The position numbers and the translations under genes were made by a program. Shown here piece after piece: positions 52,646-61,994 of a stretch of 64,000 nt of DNA. The first letter of the stretch is position 1. Each line of letters begins with the position of its first letter. The notes beneath the pieces are model-generated. The model saw nothing but the letters and a program-made list of their open reading frames with translations, made no database searches and had not been told where the DNA came from. Source of the DNA: Natronorubrum thiooxidans. Its GTDB lineage: Archaea > Halobacteriota > Halobacteria > Halobacteriales > Natrialbaceae. The DNA lies in contig NZ_FTNR01000002.1 of assembly GCF_900156475.1 (NCBI RefSeq), forward strand, positions 62,001 through 126,000, written 5' to 3'.

Positions 52646-53311
52646 ATGGTGAAGCCAACTACGCCAGCGTACAGACGACGAACCCTCCTCAGTTCGATCG
52701 GCATCGGTACAGCAGTCGGTCTTGCAGGTTGTCTCGGTGGTGACGAGTCGGAACCCGAGGACACCGACGATGAGACTGCTGACAACGGTAACGGGGACGA
52801 TACCGACGGTGATGGGGATGGCGACCTAGAACTCGAGGAAGCGGCGAGTTTTCCGGACGACCAGGAGTGTGCGGTGTGTAGTATGACTGCTGCCGACCAC
52901 CCAGACTGGAACGCACAGGCGGTCCACGCCGACGGCCACCGAGAGTACTTTTGCTCGTCGGGCTGTCTGGCTGCCTACTACGCCGCACCCGAGGAGTTCG
53001 GCGGCCCCGACAGCGAGATCGAAGGCGTCTGGGTCACCGACTTCGAGACAGGGGAGTTGATCGACGGGACGGACGCGTCGTTCGTGCGCGTGACCGATCC
53101 CGATCACGTCGACGACATCATGATGCGGAATCCGACGCCGTTTGCCGACCGCGCAGACGCCGAGGCGTTCGTCGACGAGTTCGACGCCTACGACGAGGAC
53201 GACATCATCACCCTCGAGGAGTTCGACATGGAACTGGCAGAACTGTATCGGAGTCAGTTCTTCGGCGACGACGATGGCCACGGTCACAACCACAATCTGA
53301 GTGCCGTCTAG
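52646..53311 (+). CDS. NosL-family copper lipoprotein
   Basis: The 221-residue protein has a Tat-type lipoprotein signal (YRRRTLLSSIGIG, lipobox Cys29), a highly acidic linker and the NosL core: ECAVCSM (Cys75, Cys78, Met80), YFCSSGC (Cys103, Cys107) and FADRADAEAFVDEF, ending in a His-rich tail (HGHNHN). NosL binds Cu(I) and helps mature the copper sites of nitrous oxide reductase. The upstream palindrome suggests oxygen-limited expression. A membrane protein and a SafE-type transporter gene follow on the same strand. Confidence 0.9.
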   Translation: MVKPTTPAYRRRTLLSSIGIGTAVGLAGCLGGDESEPEDTDDETADNGNGDDTDGDGDGDLELEEAASFPDDQECAVCSMTAADHPDWNAQAVHADGHREYFCSSGCLAAYYAAPEEFGGPDSEIEGVWVTDFETGELIDGTDASFVRVTDPDHVDDIMMRNPTPFADRADAEAFVDEFDAYDEDDIITLEEFDMELAELYRSQFFGDDDGHGHNHNLSAV

Positions 53312-53341
53312 CCCACCAGCTACCGAGTGAAAGGATCTCAA

Positions 53342-53761
53342 ATGGTCGATGACAGCGGTATGGTGATTCCGGCTCTCGCTGAGCCGTTCGATGCTCGGTC
53401 ACTCGAGACGTGGGATTTCCAGTTCTCGCTCTTTTCGTTCGGTGACTGGTTGGCACCCTCTCTGGCTCCGGTCCTCGTCGGTGTGATCGTCCTCGCCGTG
53501 TTGGGGACAATGATACTCTTTATCATTGGACTGTTCGGATACCTGCAACGACAGACCATGCAGTATCTCGTGTTGATGGTCGTCCTCGGTACGCTCGTAG
53601 CCCGATCGATCGTCGGCATGGGCACCGTGTTGGGTCTCGTACCGATGACCGCACATCATCTCATTGAACACAGTTCCGACGTGTTTATCGCGACGTTGTT
53701 GCTCTCGCTGATCTTCTGGTACGGGCCAGTTGGGAGGGGGATCGAGAGATCATCGGAGTAA
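53342..53761 (+). CDS. Small membrane protein between nosL and safE
   Basis: The 139-residue protein (MVDDSGMVIPALAEPFDARS) has three or four hydrophobic segments after a short acidic N-terminus, with HHLIEHSSDVFIATLLLS in the last part. I do not recognise the family with certainty. It lies 30 bases after nosL and is probably co-transcribed; the His residues could bear on copper or heme handling. Confidence 0.68.
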   Translation: MVDDSGMVIPALAEPFDARSLETWDFQFSLFSFGDWLAPSLAPVLVGVIVLAVLGTMILFIIGLFGYLQRQTMQYLVLMVVLGTLVARSIVGMGTVLGLVPMTAHHLIEHSSDVFIATLLLSLIFWYGPVGRGIERSSE

Positions 53762-53864
53762 GGCCACAGTCGGTGGTCAGGCCTTTGGGTGTGGACTGAA
53801 CTCATCCTCACGATAGACGATTGCACCAGACGCTACTTGGGGACCTGCTCCATACCGTCCACCA

Positions 53865-54050
53865 ATGACCCAACGCAGCGTTTCTGGGGGCGGGGCCACG
53901 GCCGAGCCGACCGCTGCTGTGGCTGTTCGACGGAACTGGGTGGGACCGACGCAACCGGAGTCGTGGCGTCAAGTCCACTGGAGGGTACTCGATATCGACG
54001 ACGCGAACTGGTTGATTTCGGCGACCGGTAGCCCTGCGTTCGACCAATGA
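53865..54050 (+). CDS. Possible small protein coupled to the SafE-type gene
   Basis: A 61-residue frame (MTQRSVSGGGATAEPTAAVA...) ends in ATGA with the next gene's start, a coupling found at many real junctions in this window. The middle (WRQVHWRVLDIDDANWLISATGSPAF) has no known motif. The codon use is less typical than that of the neighbours. It may be real or a chance frame in a 285-base gap. Confidence 0.35.
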   Translation: MTQRSVSGGGATAEPTAAVAVRRNWVGPTQPESWRQVHWRVLDIDDANWLISATGSPAFDQ

Positions 54051-54898
54051 GTGATCGCTCCCTGACCTCGGCGCTCGAGCCCGTTTTACTCCAACAGTGT
54101 TACGACCCGTCGCTCGATCCGGCGGTGAGCGAGCCGGTGGGTCTGGCCGTCTTCGGGCTGATCGGGCTGCTCGGCGGTGCCCACTGTCTCGGAATGTGTG
54201 GGCCACTCGTGACGACGTACTCGGACCGACTGCGAGCACAAAACGACACCTCGACGAGGCGAAACGAGGTGACACTCGGCATGGTTCGCCAACATGCGCT
54301 GTTCAATCTCGGCCGAGCGGGGAGCTACGCCGTCCTCGGCGCAATATTCGGGCTCGCCGGCTCGGTCGTCTTCGTCACGCCACAAACGGTGACAGCGGTC
54401 GCCACCGACGTCCACGCAATCGCCGGCATCGTCGTCGGGACGATAATCATCGCGATGGGCCTCCACTACCTGTTGGGCCGCGGCTTACTCGGTGGGGCGG
54501 TCAGTATCCCATTTCTCGAGCCCGTGCTCAACCGCGTCCACGGATGGCTGATCGCCCACGTCGACTCGTGGGTCGGCAACACCCGGATCGCCGGGCTTGG
54601 GGCGGCCCACGGGTTGTTGCCCTGTCCGCTGCTGTACCCGGCGTTTCTGTACGCGTTCGTACAGGGCTCCCCGCGTGGGGGCTTTCTCGCGCTGGCCGCG
54701 CTCGGCCTCGGGACCGTGCCGTCGATGTTCATTTATGGCACCCTCTTCCAGTCACTCAGCGTCGAAACCAGAATCAAGCTCCACCGCGTTCTCGGGATCG
54801 CGTTCCTCGCGCTTGGCTACATTCCGCTCCAACACGGCCTCGCAACGCTCGGGATCTTTCTGCCCGCGATTCCGCTCCCACATTACCAGCCGCTGTGA
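54047..54898 (+). CDS. SafE/TauE-type membrane protein (copper or cytochrome maturation)
   Basis: The 283-residue protein has about six membrane helices and the two conserved half-motifs of the sulfite-exporter-like/DsbD-like family: LLGGAHCLGMCGPLVTTYS (His46, Cys47, Met50, Cys51) and AAHGLLPCPLLYPAFLYAF. Members near nos, cbb3-oxidase or nitrite reductase genes usually serve copper supply or cytochrome assembly. It shares the neighbourhood with three NosL proteins, which supports copper transport. Confidence 0.86.
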   Translation: MSDRSLTSALEPVLLQQCYDPSLDPAVSEPVGLAVFGLIGLLGGAHCLGMCGPLVTTYSDRLRAQNDTSTRRNEVTLGMVRQHALFNLGRAGSYAVLGAIFGLAGSVVFVTPQTVTAVATDVHAIAGIVVGTIIIAMGLHYLLGRGLLGGAVSIPFLEPVLNRVHGWLIAHVDSWVGNTRIAGLGAAHGLLPCPLLYPAFLYAFVQGSPRGGFLALAALGLGTVPSMFIYGTLFQSLSVETRIKLHRVLGIAFLALGYIPLQHGLATLGIFLPAIPLPHYQPL

Positions 54899-54910
54899 GC
54901 GCTCGAGTGA

Positions 54911-55507
54911 CTACGGAAGTCGAGCACTTCGGTAGATTCTCGCGGTATCCGTATCGACGTCCGAGAGGGTGATGATATCGTCTTCGTCGAGATCGTCGTA
55001 CCGTTCGACGTACTCGAGTGCGGTCGACCGATCGTCGTACGGGCGCGGATCGATTCGCATCGGGTCGTCGGCACGCTGTTCGTTGTGTTCTAAGACGTAG
55101 ACGGCGTCGTAGCCGTCGATGAGCCGCTGCATCTCGAACTCGGTGACCCAGACGCCGACGATCTCGGCTTCGGAACCGCCGAAATGGGTTGGTTCAGCGT
55201 AGTACGCAAACATACACCCGGGGCTACAGCACATCATGCCGACGCCGTCTTCGTGGGCGACCTGACAGTTCCGTTCGGGGTAATCGGTCACGGTCATCGA
55301 ACAGACGCCACACATTTGATCGTCGCTGAACTCCTTTGGCTCGTCGACCGGGTGCTCGACGGTGAAATCGAAGCCCCTGTCCGGGTCAGCGACGTTCGGA
55401 TCGGTCCCGTCGTCGCCGGAACAGCCTGCGAGTCCGCCCGTAACACCGACACCAAGTGCGGCGAGTAGCTGGCGACGGCTTCGTGGAGAGCCGTTCGACC
55501 CCATCAT
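54911..55507 (-). CDS. NosL-family copper lipoprotein, second copy
   Basis: The 198-residue protein has SRRQLLAALGVG and lipobox Cys29 (LAGC), then CGVCSMTVTDYPERNCQVAH, MMCCSPGCMFAYY and a C-terminal acidic region. It shares the CxxCxM and C-x2/3-C pattern with the first copy but has two extra cysteines. It lies downstream of a third NosL gene with a 12-base gap, so the two form one transcript. The ATG at 55507 overlaps another in-frame ATG at 55504. Confidence 0.88.
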   Translation of the reverse strand: MMGSNGSPRSRRQLLAALGVGVTGGLAGCSGDDGTDPNVADPDRGFDFTVEHPVDEPKEFSDDQMCGVCSMTVTDYPERNCQVAHEDGVGMMCCSPGCMFAYYAEPTHFGGSEAEIVGVWVTEFEMQRLIDGYDAVYVLEHNEQRADDPMRIDPRPYDDRSTALEYVERYDDLDEDDIITLSDVDTDTARIYRSARLP

Positions 55508-55519
55508 TTTCCGCTCAAC

Positions 55520-56125
55520 TCACGCTCCGAGACTGTCAATCAGTTCCCGCGACACCGACTCGTGATCAAACCGCTCACCGCCGTACTCGTCGGCAAACGA
55601 GTCGGCGTCCTCACCCGACGTAAAGCCAATGAGTGACTCACCCATCGCACCGAAGACGTCGCTGTCGACGACGAACTCGAGGTCGGTCGCCGGGGCGTGA
55701 GCCTCGGCCTCGAGGTGGGCGCTAATGAACTCGATGCCCTGTTCGTCGGTGATTGTCCAGTCGACCGACGAGTAGTCGGTCAGGTACAACACGGTCGGTT
55801 CGTGGCCGGCCTCGAGCTGTTCGAAGTAGTACTCGTAGGCACAGGCGCTGCTGCAGTAGTGGACGACGCCGTCCTCGATACCGCGAAGGGTGTCGTCGTC
55901 GTAGAACGCGTGTCCAGACGGGCCGGGATGGTTCTCGATCACCATGTTACAGACGGCACAGTCGTGGTCACTCTCGATCGAAATCGGGTCGGGGACGTCG
56001 GTTTCGTCGTTGCCGCTACCGAAACAGCCGGCGACGACGACGGTGCCCGCGACGCCAGCCGATTGGAGGAACCGTCGCCGGGGGATGTCGGTCGTCGCGT
56101 TCGCCCAGCGGTCTGGTCGTTCCAT
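55520..56125 (-). CDS. NosL-family copper lipoprotein, third copy
   Basis: The 201-residue protein has a Tat signal (PRRRFLQSAGVAG), lipobox Cys34 (VAGC), CAVCNMVIENHPGPSGHAFYDD, VHYCSSACAYEYY and a NosL C-terminal motif (IGFTSGEDADSFADEYGGERFDH). It is the most complete of the three relative to bacterial NosL, which also has the late Gly-Gly motif. It is first in the operon with the second copy and is divergent from the NosD-like gene at 56244. Confidence 0.9.
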   Translation of the reverse strand: MERPDRWANATTDIPRRRFLQSAGVAGTVVVAGCFGSGNDETDVPDPISIESDHDCAVCNMVIENHPGPSGHAFYDDDTLRGIEDGVVHYCSSACAYEYYFEQLEAGHEPTVLYLTDYSSVDWTITDEQGIEFISAHLEAEAHAPATDLEFVVDSDVFGAMGESLIGFTSGEDADSFADEYGGERFDHESVSRELIDSLGA

Positions 56126-56243
56126 GGTCGCGATTCGAACGCCGACACATTAGCGAATCTGGTACGATTGCCGTATCGAACCCTCCAAATGCTTCGATAA
56201 CCGAACCAGATCCCCTATTGTTGGGTGTCACCCACGAACTGGT

Positions 56244-58160
56244 ATGGCCGAGACCACGCGGTATCTCTTGCTCTCGCTTGCACTCGGCGTGGTGCTGGTC
56301 GGCGGTGTCGGGCTCTTCGTCGTCGATACCGGGTCGACGTCTCCTGATCCGGTCCTGTTCGAGGACACAGTCAAAATGGGCGTCACCTTGGAGAACGACC
56401 CCGACGCTGACGAGATCGAGATCCCGAAAGCGCAGGTGTTCTACTCCCAGTACGAGTACGTCGTCGGCTATCAGGGCCTCGAGCGGTTCGTCGACGACCG
56501 CCAGCAACCGGGCCACCAGGAACGGTTCGGGTATCCGATCACCGTCTACGTCTCCGATTTCAGCGAGACGACTGTCGAACTGACCGAAGACGGCTATCCG
56601 ACTGCCGACGGACGGCTCGGCTGGACCGACGCCGAATCTGCCGCCTTCGTCGTCGGCAGTGACGCGGCTACACCCGCCGGCGAGACAGTCATGCCGTTTT
56701 CCGACCGGGACGACGCCGAGGCGTTCACAGCGGCCCACGGCGGCGAGGTGCTCTCCTGGGAGCAACTCCTCGAGTCGGACTTCGAGATCGATGACGCCGG
56801 GACCATCCGGGACCGCGTCGACGACCGCCATGCTCGTGCTGACGACCAGGTCGCGGCCTCGAGAGCCCTAGTCGATCGCCCCGAGGACGTCGTCGTCGGC
56901 GAGGACGCAGCCACGATTCAGGACGCAATCGATGCCGCGCCGGCGAACACGACGGTCGTCGTCCCCGAGGGAACCTACGAGGAACACGTTGAGATCGGCA
57001 AACCGATCACGCTCGCTGGCGAGGGGAACGCGACGATTCGGGGTGACGGAACTGGGACTGTCGTCGCCGTCAGCGCTGATCGGGCCGCCGTCACGGACCT
57101 CGAGATTACTGGTGTCGGAAACGCGACCAGTCCTACGGATCAAGAGACGACCGCAGACGGCAGCGAAGGCGTCCTCGAGATGGCTTACGGACGGGGCGAC
57201 GCCGGTATCGAGGTCGACAGCGCGAACGAAACGCTGATCGAGAACGTGGTGATCGAGACGCCAGCCAATGGGGTTTTGCTCCGGGACAGTCCGGCGGCCG
57301 TCGTCCGAAACGCCTCCGTCTACGGTAGCGACTACTGGAGTGACGGCTACATGGGCGTCATGACGATGCGCTCACCCGACGGCGTCATCGAAGACTCACG
57401 GTTCGTCGACGGTCGGGATGGCATCTACACCCACCGATCACATGGCCTCGTCTACCGGAACAACACGCTCGATCGAAACCGAATCGGCGTCCACCTGATG
57501 TACACCTCGAACGTGTTGATCGCCGACAACCGGATCAGAAACGCGGGCTCGACCGGGATCGACGTCATGACCAACCCCGAACACAACGCCATCGTCGGCA
57601 ACGAGATCCAGCACACGTCTCGAGGCCTCCTGATGGCGGGGTCGCGATCGTACGTCGCGGACAATCTCATCACCGATACGGACGTCGGGGTCGCGGCCGG
57701 TGCGGGCAACTCGATCTACGAGGACAACGTCATCGCCGGCAACGTCGACGGGATGCAGGCGAACCACCTCCTGCCGACAAATCAGGTCGTCGGCAACGAC
57801 TTCGTCGGCAACTACCGCCACGCGACCGCGCGAGTGGGTGTCCTCCGAATCTGGACGGAAAACGGCGCGGGCAACTACTGGCACGGCGCGGTTGGACAGC
57901 CCGACGGAGCGGTCCTCCACCGGTCGTACTCGCCGACCGACCCCGTCGACGAACGGCTCCACCGCGTCGGCGGGACGCCCACACTCGCACAGGCACCCGC
58001 ATCCAACGCCCTCGCCGCGCTGGAAGGCTCGGTCTCCGGGATGCGAACGCAGAGTATCATCGACACGGCCCCGCTCTGTGCACCATCGAATCCGGACTTG
58101 CTCGAGCGAACCGAGTGGGAGGCGCCCGAGCGCGAGTGTGGTGAATCGGCCGCAGAATAA
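56244..58160 (+). CDS. NosL-NosD fusion protein (copper-site maturation)
   Basis: The 638-residue protein has an N-terminal membrane anchor (about 6-27), a domain of about 200 residues with the NosL-type end PFSDRDDAEAFTAAHGGEVLSWEQLL, and then a right-handed parallel beta-helix (CASH repeats): AATIQDAIDAAPANTTVVVPEGTYEEHV, then repeats such as IYTHRSHGLVYRNNTLDRNRIGVHLMYTSNVLIADNRI, typical of NosD. In bacteria NosL and NosD are separate and NosD works with the NosFY ABC transporter to build the CuZ centre outside the membrane. It is a paralogue of the protein encoded at 61995. Confidence 0.9.
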   Translation: MAETTRYLLLSLALGVVLVGGVGLFVVDTGSTSPDPVLFEDTVKMGVTLENDPDADEIEIPKAQVFYSQYEYVVGYQGLERFVDDRQQPGHQERFGYPITVYVSDFSETTVELTEDGYPTADGRLGWTDAESAAFVVGSDAATPAGETVMPFSDRDDAEAFTAAHGGEVLSWEQLLESDFEIDDAGTIRDRVDDRHARADDQVAASRALVDRPEDVVVGEDAATIQDAIDAAPANTTVVVPEGTYEEHVEIGKPITLAGEGNATIRGDGTGTVVAVSADRAAVTDLEITGVGNATSPTDQETTADGSEGVLEMAYGRGDAGIEVDSANETLIENVVIETPANGVLLRDSPAAVVRNASVYGSDYWSDGYMGVMTMRSPDGVIEDSRFVDGRDGIYTHRSHGLVYRNNTLDRNRIGVHLMYTSNVLIADNRIRNAGSTGIDVMTNPEHNAIVGNEIQHTSRGLLMAGSRSYVADNLITDTDVGVAAGAGNSIYEDNVIAGNVDGMQANHLLPTNQVVGNDFVGNYRHATARVGVLRIWTENGAGNYWHGAVGQPDGAVLHRSYSPTDPVDERLHRVGGTPTLAQAPASNALAALEGSVSGMRTQSIIDTAPLCAPSNPDLLERTEWEAPERECGESAAE

Positions 58161-58175
58161 GCGGGTGTCGCGAGG

Positions 58176-58775
58176 TCAGGCCCCGCGCGGTTCGGCTGCC
58201 GACGGACTTTCCTTCTCGAGCGAGCGGTTCGCGGCAGCGACGACGCCCATCGAGATACCGGTCGTCAGGAGGCTGATGCCGACGAGCAGGCCGATTGCCC
58301 ACGCCGCACTGGCCGGGAAGCCGACCCAGAGCAACCCCGCGAGGAGCAACGAGAGGACGCCACTGACGGCGACCGCTGCACGGCCGGGGCGGTCGGTCAT
58401 TCGAGTCGCCATCCACAGCTCTGCGACGCCGTCGACGAGCAGGTAGCCGACGAGCAAGAGCGTCAGACTCGCGAGTGCAACGACGGGATTGACGATCAAG
58501 AGGAGGCCGGCAACGATCGATACGATGGCAAGCGAGAGCTGCCAAAGTGAGCCGGACCAGCCACGGACGGTGAACGCGTGAGCCGCGTGGACGATCCCGC
58601 CGAGGACGAGGAGCACACCAAGACCGAGCGTGATCGAGATACCCGTCGCGAACGGGAACACGATCGCGAAGAGACCGATCAGTCCGAGGACACCACCGGC
58701 GATCGCGAGCGTCTGCCAGCTCTGTTTCTGGGGGTATTCATCGGCTGGGCTGTTTTCTGTTGTAACTGAACTCAT
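58176..58775 (-). CDS. HdeD-family membrane protein (DUF308)
   Basis: The 199-residue protein has six membrane helices in three hairpins with HdeD-like motifs: LGVLLVLGGIVHAAHAF, LLIVNPVVALASLTLLLVGYLLVDG and LLWVGFPASAAWAIGLLVGISLLTTG. HdeD proteins are linked to acid or stress resistance in bacteria; the haloarchaeal role is unknown. It converges with the NosD gene. A TATA-like TTATATACG (minus strand, about 58807-58815) lies about 32-40 bases upstream. Confidence 0.85.
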   Translation of the reverse strand: MSSVTTENSPADEYPQKQSWQTLAIAGGVLGLIGLFAIVFPFATGISITLGLGVLLVLGGIVHAAHAFTVRGWSGSLWQLSLAIVSIVAGLLLIVNPVVALASLTLLLVGYLLVDGVAELWMATRMTDRPGRAAVAVSGVLSLLLAGLLWVGFPASAAWAIGLLVGISLLTTGISMGVVAAANRSLEKESPSAAEPRGA

Positions 58776-58943
58776 TATTTGTCACCATTTACAAGGACGC
58801 AGTGTACGTATATAATAATAGTTTATATATTGACAGTAGTTCAGAACAATCGACCAGTCACGGGACGGGACGAAACCGGCAGGATACATCCTCGAGTCCG
58901 TCGTCAACGGCCGCGAGGATGGTCGAAACAGTTCGATTACTGG

Positions 58944-59807
58944 TTACAATAGTCGCCGGACTCGTCCGGAGAGGTTTTTTGCCAGCACCCGTCCCGAAAA
59001 CGAGAGTGTGCGCCGCTGGTCTCGATAGTGGAACTCACCCAACTGCTCGTCGGGAACGGTTCGTGGCTCGAACGTTGGATCCTGCAAGTTCGTGATCCCC
59101 TCGGTCAGCAGCGTAATCTGGAGTGCCATGAGCCGATCGAAGACGTCCCAGAGGGTGTCACATCCCTCGAGTGAGACCTCGTCGTATGCGACAATTTCGC
59201 CGCCGTCGATCGATTCGTCCAGTCGCTGTAACGTCGCGCCGGCGCGGTCCCGCCCGTCGTGAAAGATGGCCGGGGGGCCCATGCCACGATACGTCCGGAT
59301 ATCTGCAGGATGGAAACTCAAGACGCCATATTTCGGGGCGGTCAGAACCGCTCCACGAACGAGCCCGAACCCGAAGCGGATCGCGACATCGCAGTCCGCC
59401 TCGAGTCGGTCGACGACATTGGCTGGGAACTCGGTCCACCCGTTTTTTGTCCGCGCCGCACACGGTACGTACTCGGCGTCGGCGAGACTGTCGATGGTCT
59501 CGACCGTGTGTCGATGCCAGAGTTGCTGGTCGTCGCCAAGCAACCGACCGAGATTGCGTTCAGCGAGGACGAGTGCCCACGCTCGTTCGCGTCGAACGAC
59601 GTCGACGAACTGCATTGCCTCGTCGAGACCGGGCCGTGTTTTTGTGTTCCAGGACTCGGCCTCGGACTCCGTGTCGGCCGCGTTGTGTACGACCAGCGTC
59701 ACGGTGACATCGGTCTCGTCCTGTAACCGTTCGATGGCGCGCACCTGCCATCCGTACAGAAACGGTTCAGTCAGAACACCAACCGTCGCTGGCTTGGCCT
59801 CGGACAT
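58944..59807 (-). CDS. Formyltransferase-family protein with altered active site
   Basis: From the Met at 59807 (MSEAKPATVGVLTEPFLYGW) it has 287 residues. The segment GVLSFHPADIRTYRGMGPPAIFHDGRDRAGATLQRLDESIDGGEIV (about 161-206) is the core of formyl transferases such as Fmt and PurN, with His166 and a likely Asp201. The catalytic Asn two residues before the His is Ser164. Related proteins add formyl groups to sugars (ArnA-like) or amino acids. Whether this one does is uncertain. The next upstream ATG at 59849 adds an unlikely segment. Confidence 0.75.
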   Translation of the reverse strand: MSEAKPATVGVLTEPFLYGWQVRAIERLQDETDVTVTLVVHNAADTESEAESWNTKTRPGLDEAMQFVDVVRRERAWALVLAERNLGRLLGDDQQLWHRHTVETIDSLADAEYVPCAARTKNGWTEFPANVVDRLEADCDVAIRFGFGLVRGAVLTAPKYGVLSFHPADIRTYRGMGPPAIFHDGRDRAGATLQRLDESIDGGEIVAYDEVSLEGCDTLWDVFDRLMALQITLLTEGITNLQDPTFEPRTVPDEQLGEFHYRDQRRTLSFSGRVLAKNLSGRVRRLL

Positions 59808-59968
59808 GCCCACACGGATCGGACTGTACACCATAGTTACCGTCCGCATTCAGCGTGGATATCCAGCAAAATCGATACGCTACAGGCTGCCTACAGCAGG
59901 TGTTTCGACAATACAAGTCGGTCCGTCAACTATACTGTCTCTCCGGTTGTTCGTTCTTCGACACACCT

Positions 59969-60082
59969 GTGACCGAGAACACCGGCGAAAACCAAACGCA
60001 CCGTGAATGCGAATACTGTGGCGAATCTGTCCCGGCAGCGATCTACCACGAACACCTGCTCAAAGCCTGTCCGGGCAAGTGA
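59969..60082 (+). CDS. Small C2H2/C2HC-like zinc-finger protein
   Basis: Starting from a GTG at 59969 the peptide has 37 residues and contains CEYCGESVPAAIYHEHLLKAC, an arrangement of two cysteines, a His pair and a last Cys typical of tiny haloarchaeal zinc fingers. An upstream ATG at 59855 would add a Cys-rich, less plausible N-terminus. Function is unknown. It is convergent with the arcS gene. Confidence 0.55.
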   Translation: MTENTGENQTHRECEYCGESVPAAIYHEHLLKACPGK

Positions 60083-60115
60083 GACGCCACGTAGCGACGT
60101 CGACTCGCGCTGTCG

Positions 60116-61873
60116 TTACTTCTCTTCGACGTGGCGGATCTCACAGGCGATGCCGCGCGTACTCGATTGCATCTCGCGGCCGAACATCTCCGCGCGGCCA
60201 ACGCCGAAGGCCTTCGGACCTTCGACGATCACTTCATCACCGACACGAATCTCCTCGTCAGCGTCGACGACGCCCGGTGCGAGCACGCTGCCGTGGGGAA
60301 CGAAGCCGTCGATTTCGACTCGCTTGGTCGGGGCGTCGCTGTCAACCCACCGTTTCGCCCCCTCGAGCGTGAACGAAAGCGTCCCGTACTGGGGCACCAT
60401 CGTGGCGAGCTGGGTGTCCTCGCGGTCGCGAACCTGGATCTTCGGGTAGCGACTCGTCGTCTGGATGTCGGTAAAGAGGTCATCACCCGCGCCGTCGCCG
60501 AGCAGGTAGTCCGCGATCGCGCGAACGGTGTTGTGTTCGCGTTCGCGCTTGGCGTACTTCAGTTCGCCCGACAACGCCGCCGAGAGGTTCGCAAGCGACT
60601 CGTCGTCGGTCGGGTGGCCACCCTCGGGAACAGTGTAGATAATCTCGAGGTCCAGTGCCTCCTCGACGCGCTCGACGATGTCGCGGTAGCCCTCGTCGGG
60701 GACGTGGGCGATAATCTTCGGGTACTCGTTGCGTTCTAGATAGCGCTCGAGGACCGAACTCACGAACCCTTTCTCGTCTTCGGACCAGCGGCCCGTGACG
60801 ACGGTGTCGTACTGTTGGGCCGGATAGGTCGTCTCGAGTTCCTGTGGGACGACGCCGATCGGACTCGTCATCGAGACCAGGTGGCCACGCCACTGGACGG
60901 CGTCGTGGAACTGGCGGTGGCTCTGGGACTCGCTGTAGGGTTTCGTCGCCGAGCAGGGGACCAACACGAGCGGGTTCGAAAACCGGTTGCGATAGCGGGT
61001 CGTCACACGGTCGGCGAAGCGCTGGATCTCCACTCGACGAATGGTGTCCTCGGTCGCTGCGTTGATCTGGGCATCCCGGAGGATCGGCGTGCGCTCCTCG
61101 AGATACCCCCACTGGGAGTCGAGTTCGCGCATGGCGGCGGTGAGCCACTGGTCGTGACGGGCCTGCCCTTCCACGTAATCCCGGAGGCGGCCGTCACGGA
61201 TGCGCCGACGGACGATGCCGAGTTCCGCTTCGAGGGCGTTGACGTTGTGTTCGGCACAGTCCTTGCGGGTGAACTCTTCTCGGGGCTGCTGGCAGGCCGG
61301 ACACGAACAGGGGAGGTCCTCGAGGTCCTCGAGGAAGTAGGCCTCGTCGGTCGTCAGATAGCGGCCCTCCATCCCCTTGACGACGGCCGCGGTCTCGTCG
61401 AAGCAGTCGACGCCGGCGTAGGCGAGCACGGCGACGTTGCGCGGCGTCGCGACGCCGGAAAACAGCAGTGCAGTGTCGGCGGGAATCGCCTTGCGGGTGT
61501 TGACGACGGCCTCGACGAGCGCTGCGCCGTGGCCCGTGATCGACTGCACATCAGAGACGGCGTAGGCGTCCGTGCCGTGGTCTGTGGCGTGTTCGCTCGA
61601 GACGACGGCGACGCTCGGGTAGTCGACGTCGGGGTAGTCGACGGCGAACGACTCCTGGACCTCCGGGGCCGTGCCGCCGGGAAACGCTCGGTGAGGGAGG
61701 ACGGTCAGCGTCGACTCGTCGCCCTCCGGAACGTCCCGGTCGGCGCTCCAGAGCGACCCCGCATCCTCGAGGACGTCGTCGACGAGTGCGGGCGTCGTGC
61801 GGGGCGACTCGAGGCGGAGTTCGCCCACGCGCGCGGCCCCGTCGCGAGCGTGTACTTCGAAGTAGTCGGTCAT
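60116..61873 (-). CDS. arcS: Archaeosine synthase ArcS (tRNA-guanine transglycosylase family)
   Basis: The 585-residue protein begins MTDYFEVHARDGAARVGELR at 61873 and has a TGT-like catalytic barrel region, a zinc site CSCPACQ with His209 (Cys189, Cys191, Cys194), the ArcS motif PCSATKPYSESQSH (306-319) and a C-terminal PUA domain (about 510-585: DGFVPHGSVLAPGVVDADEEIRVGDEVIV). ArcS takes part in converting preQ0 at position 15 of archaeal tRNA to archaeosine, with a partner radical-SAM enzyme in some archaea. A long upstream extension of the frame is antisense to the next gene and not real. It lies between the two NosD-type genes. Confidence 0.93.
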   Translation of the reverse strand: MTDYFEVHARDGAARVGELRLESPRTTPALVDDVLEDAGSLWSADRDVPEGDESTLTVLPHRAFPGGTAPEVQESFAVDYPDVDYPSVAVVSSEHATDHGTDAYAVSDVQSITGHGAALVEAVVNTRKAIPADTALLFSGVATPRNVAVLAYAGVDCFDETAAVVKGMEGRYLTTDEAYFLEDLEDLPCSCPACQQPREEFTRKDCAEHNVNALEAELGIVRRRIRDGRLRDYVEGQARHDQWLTAAMRELDSQWGYLEERTPILRDAQINAATEDTIRRVEIQRFADRVTTRYRNRFSNPLVLVPCSATKPYSESQSHRQFHDAVQWRGHLVSMTSPIGVVPQELETTYPAQQYDTVVTGRWSEDEKGFVSSVLERYLERNEYPKIIAHVPDEGYRDIVERVEEALDLEIIYTVPEGGHPTDDESLANLSAALSGELKYAKREREHNTVRAIADYLLGDGAGDDLFTDIQTTSRYPKIQVRDREDTQLATMVPQYGTLSFTLEGAKRWVDSDAPTKRVEIDGFVPHGSVLAPGVVDADEEIRVGDEVIVEGPKAFGVGRAEMFGREMQSSTRGIACEIRHVEEK

Positions 61874-61994
61874 ACCCGATATGACCGGGGAGCGCGAAAG
61901 AGACTGTCGATAGCGAGCGAGCGCGAGCAAGCGCTGGCGACGGCTTCGAGAGCTAAACCAGACCGCATACCACACCCGAACTCTGAGTGTTCGT

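Noticed and set aside
53808-54275. Minus-strand Arg-rich frame across the small gene upstream of the SafE-type gene
   Set aside because: It is basic and low-complexity and covers the start of a well supported gene on the other strand.
56150-56243. TCGAA...TTCGA arms between the third nosL and the first nosD as another NarO-type site
   Set aside because: The arms are separated by about 12 bases instead of four, so it does not match the motif at 52585. The similar CGAAC/GTTCG pair before 61995 has a seven-base gap and is rejected for the same reason.
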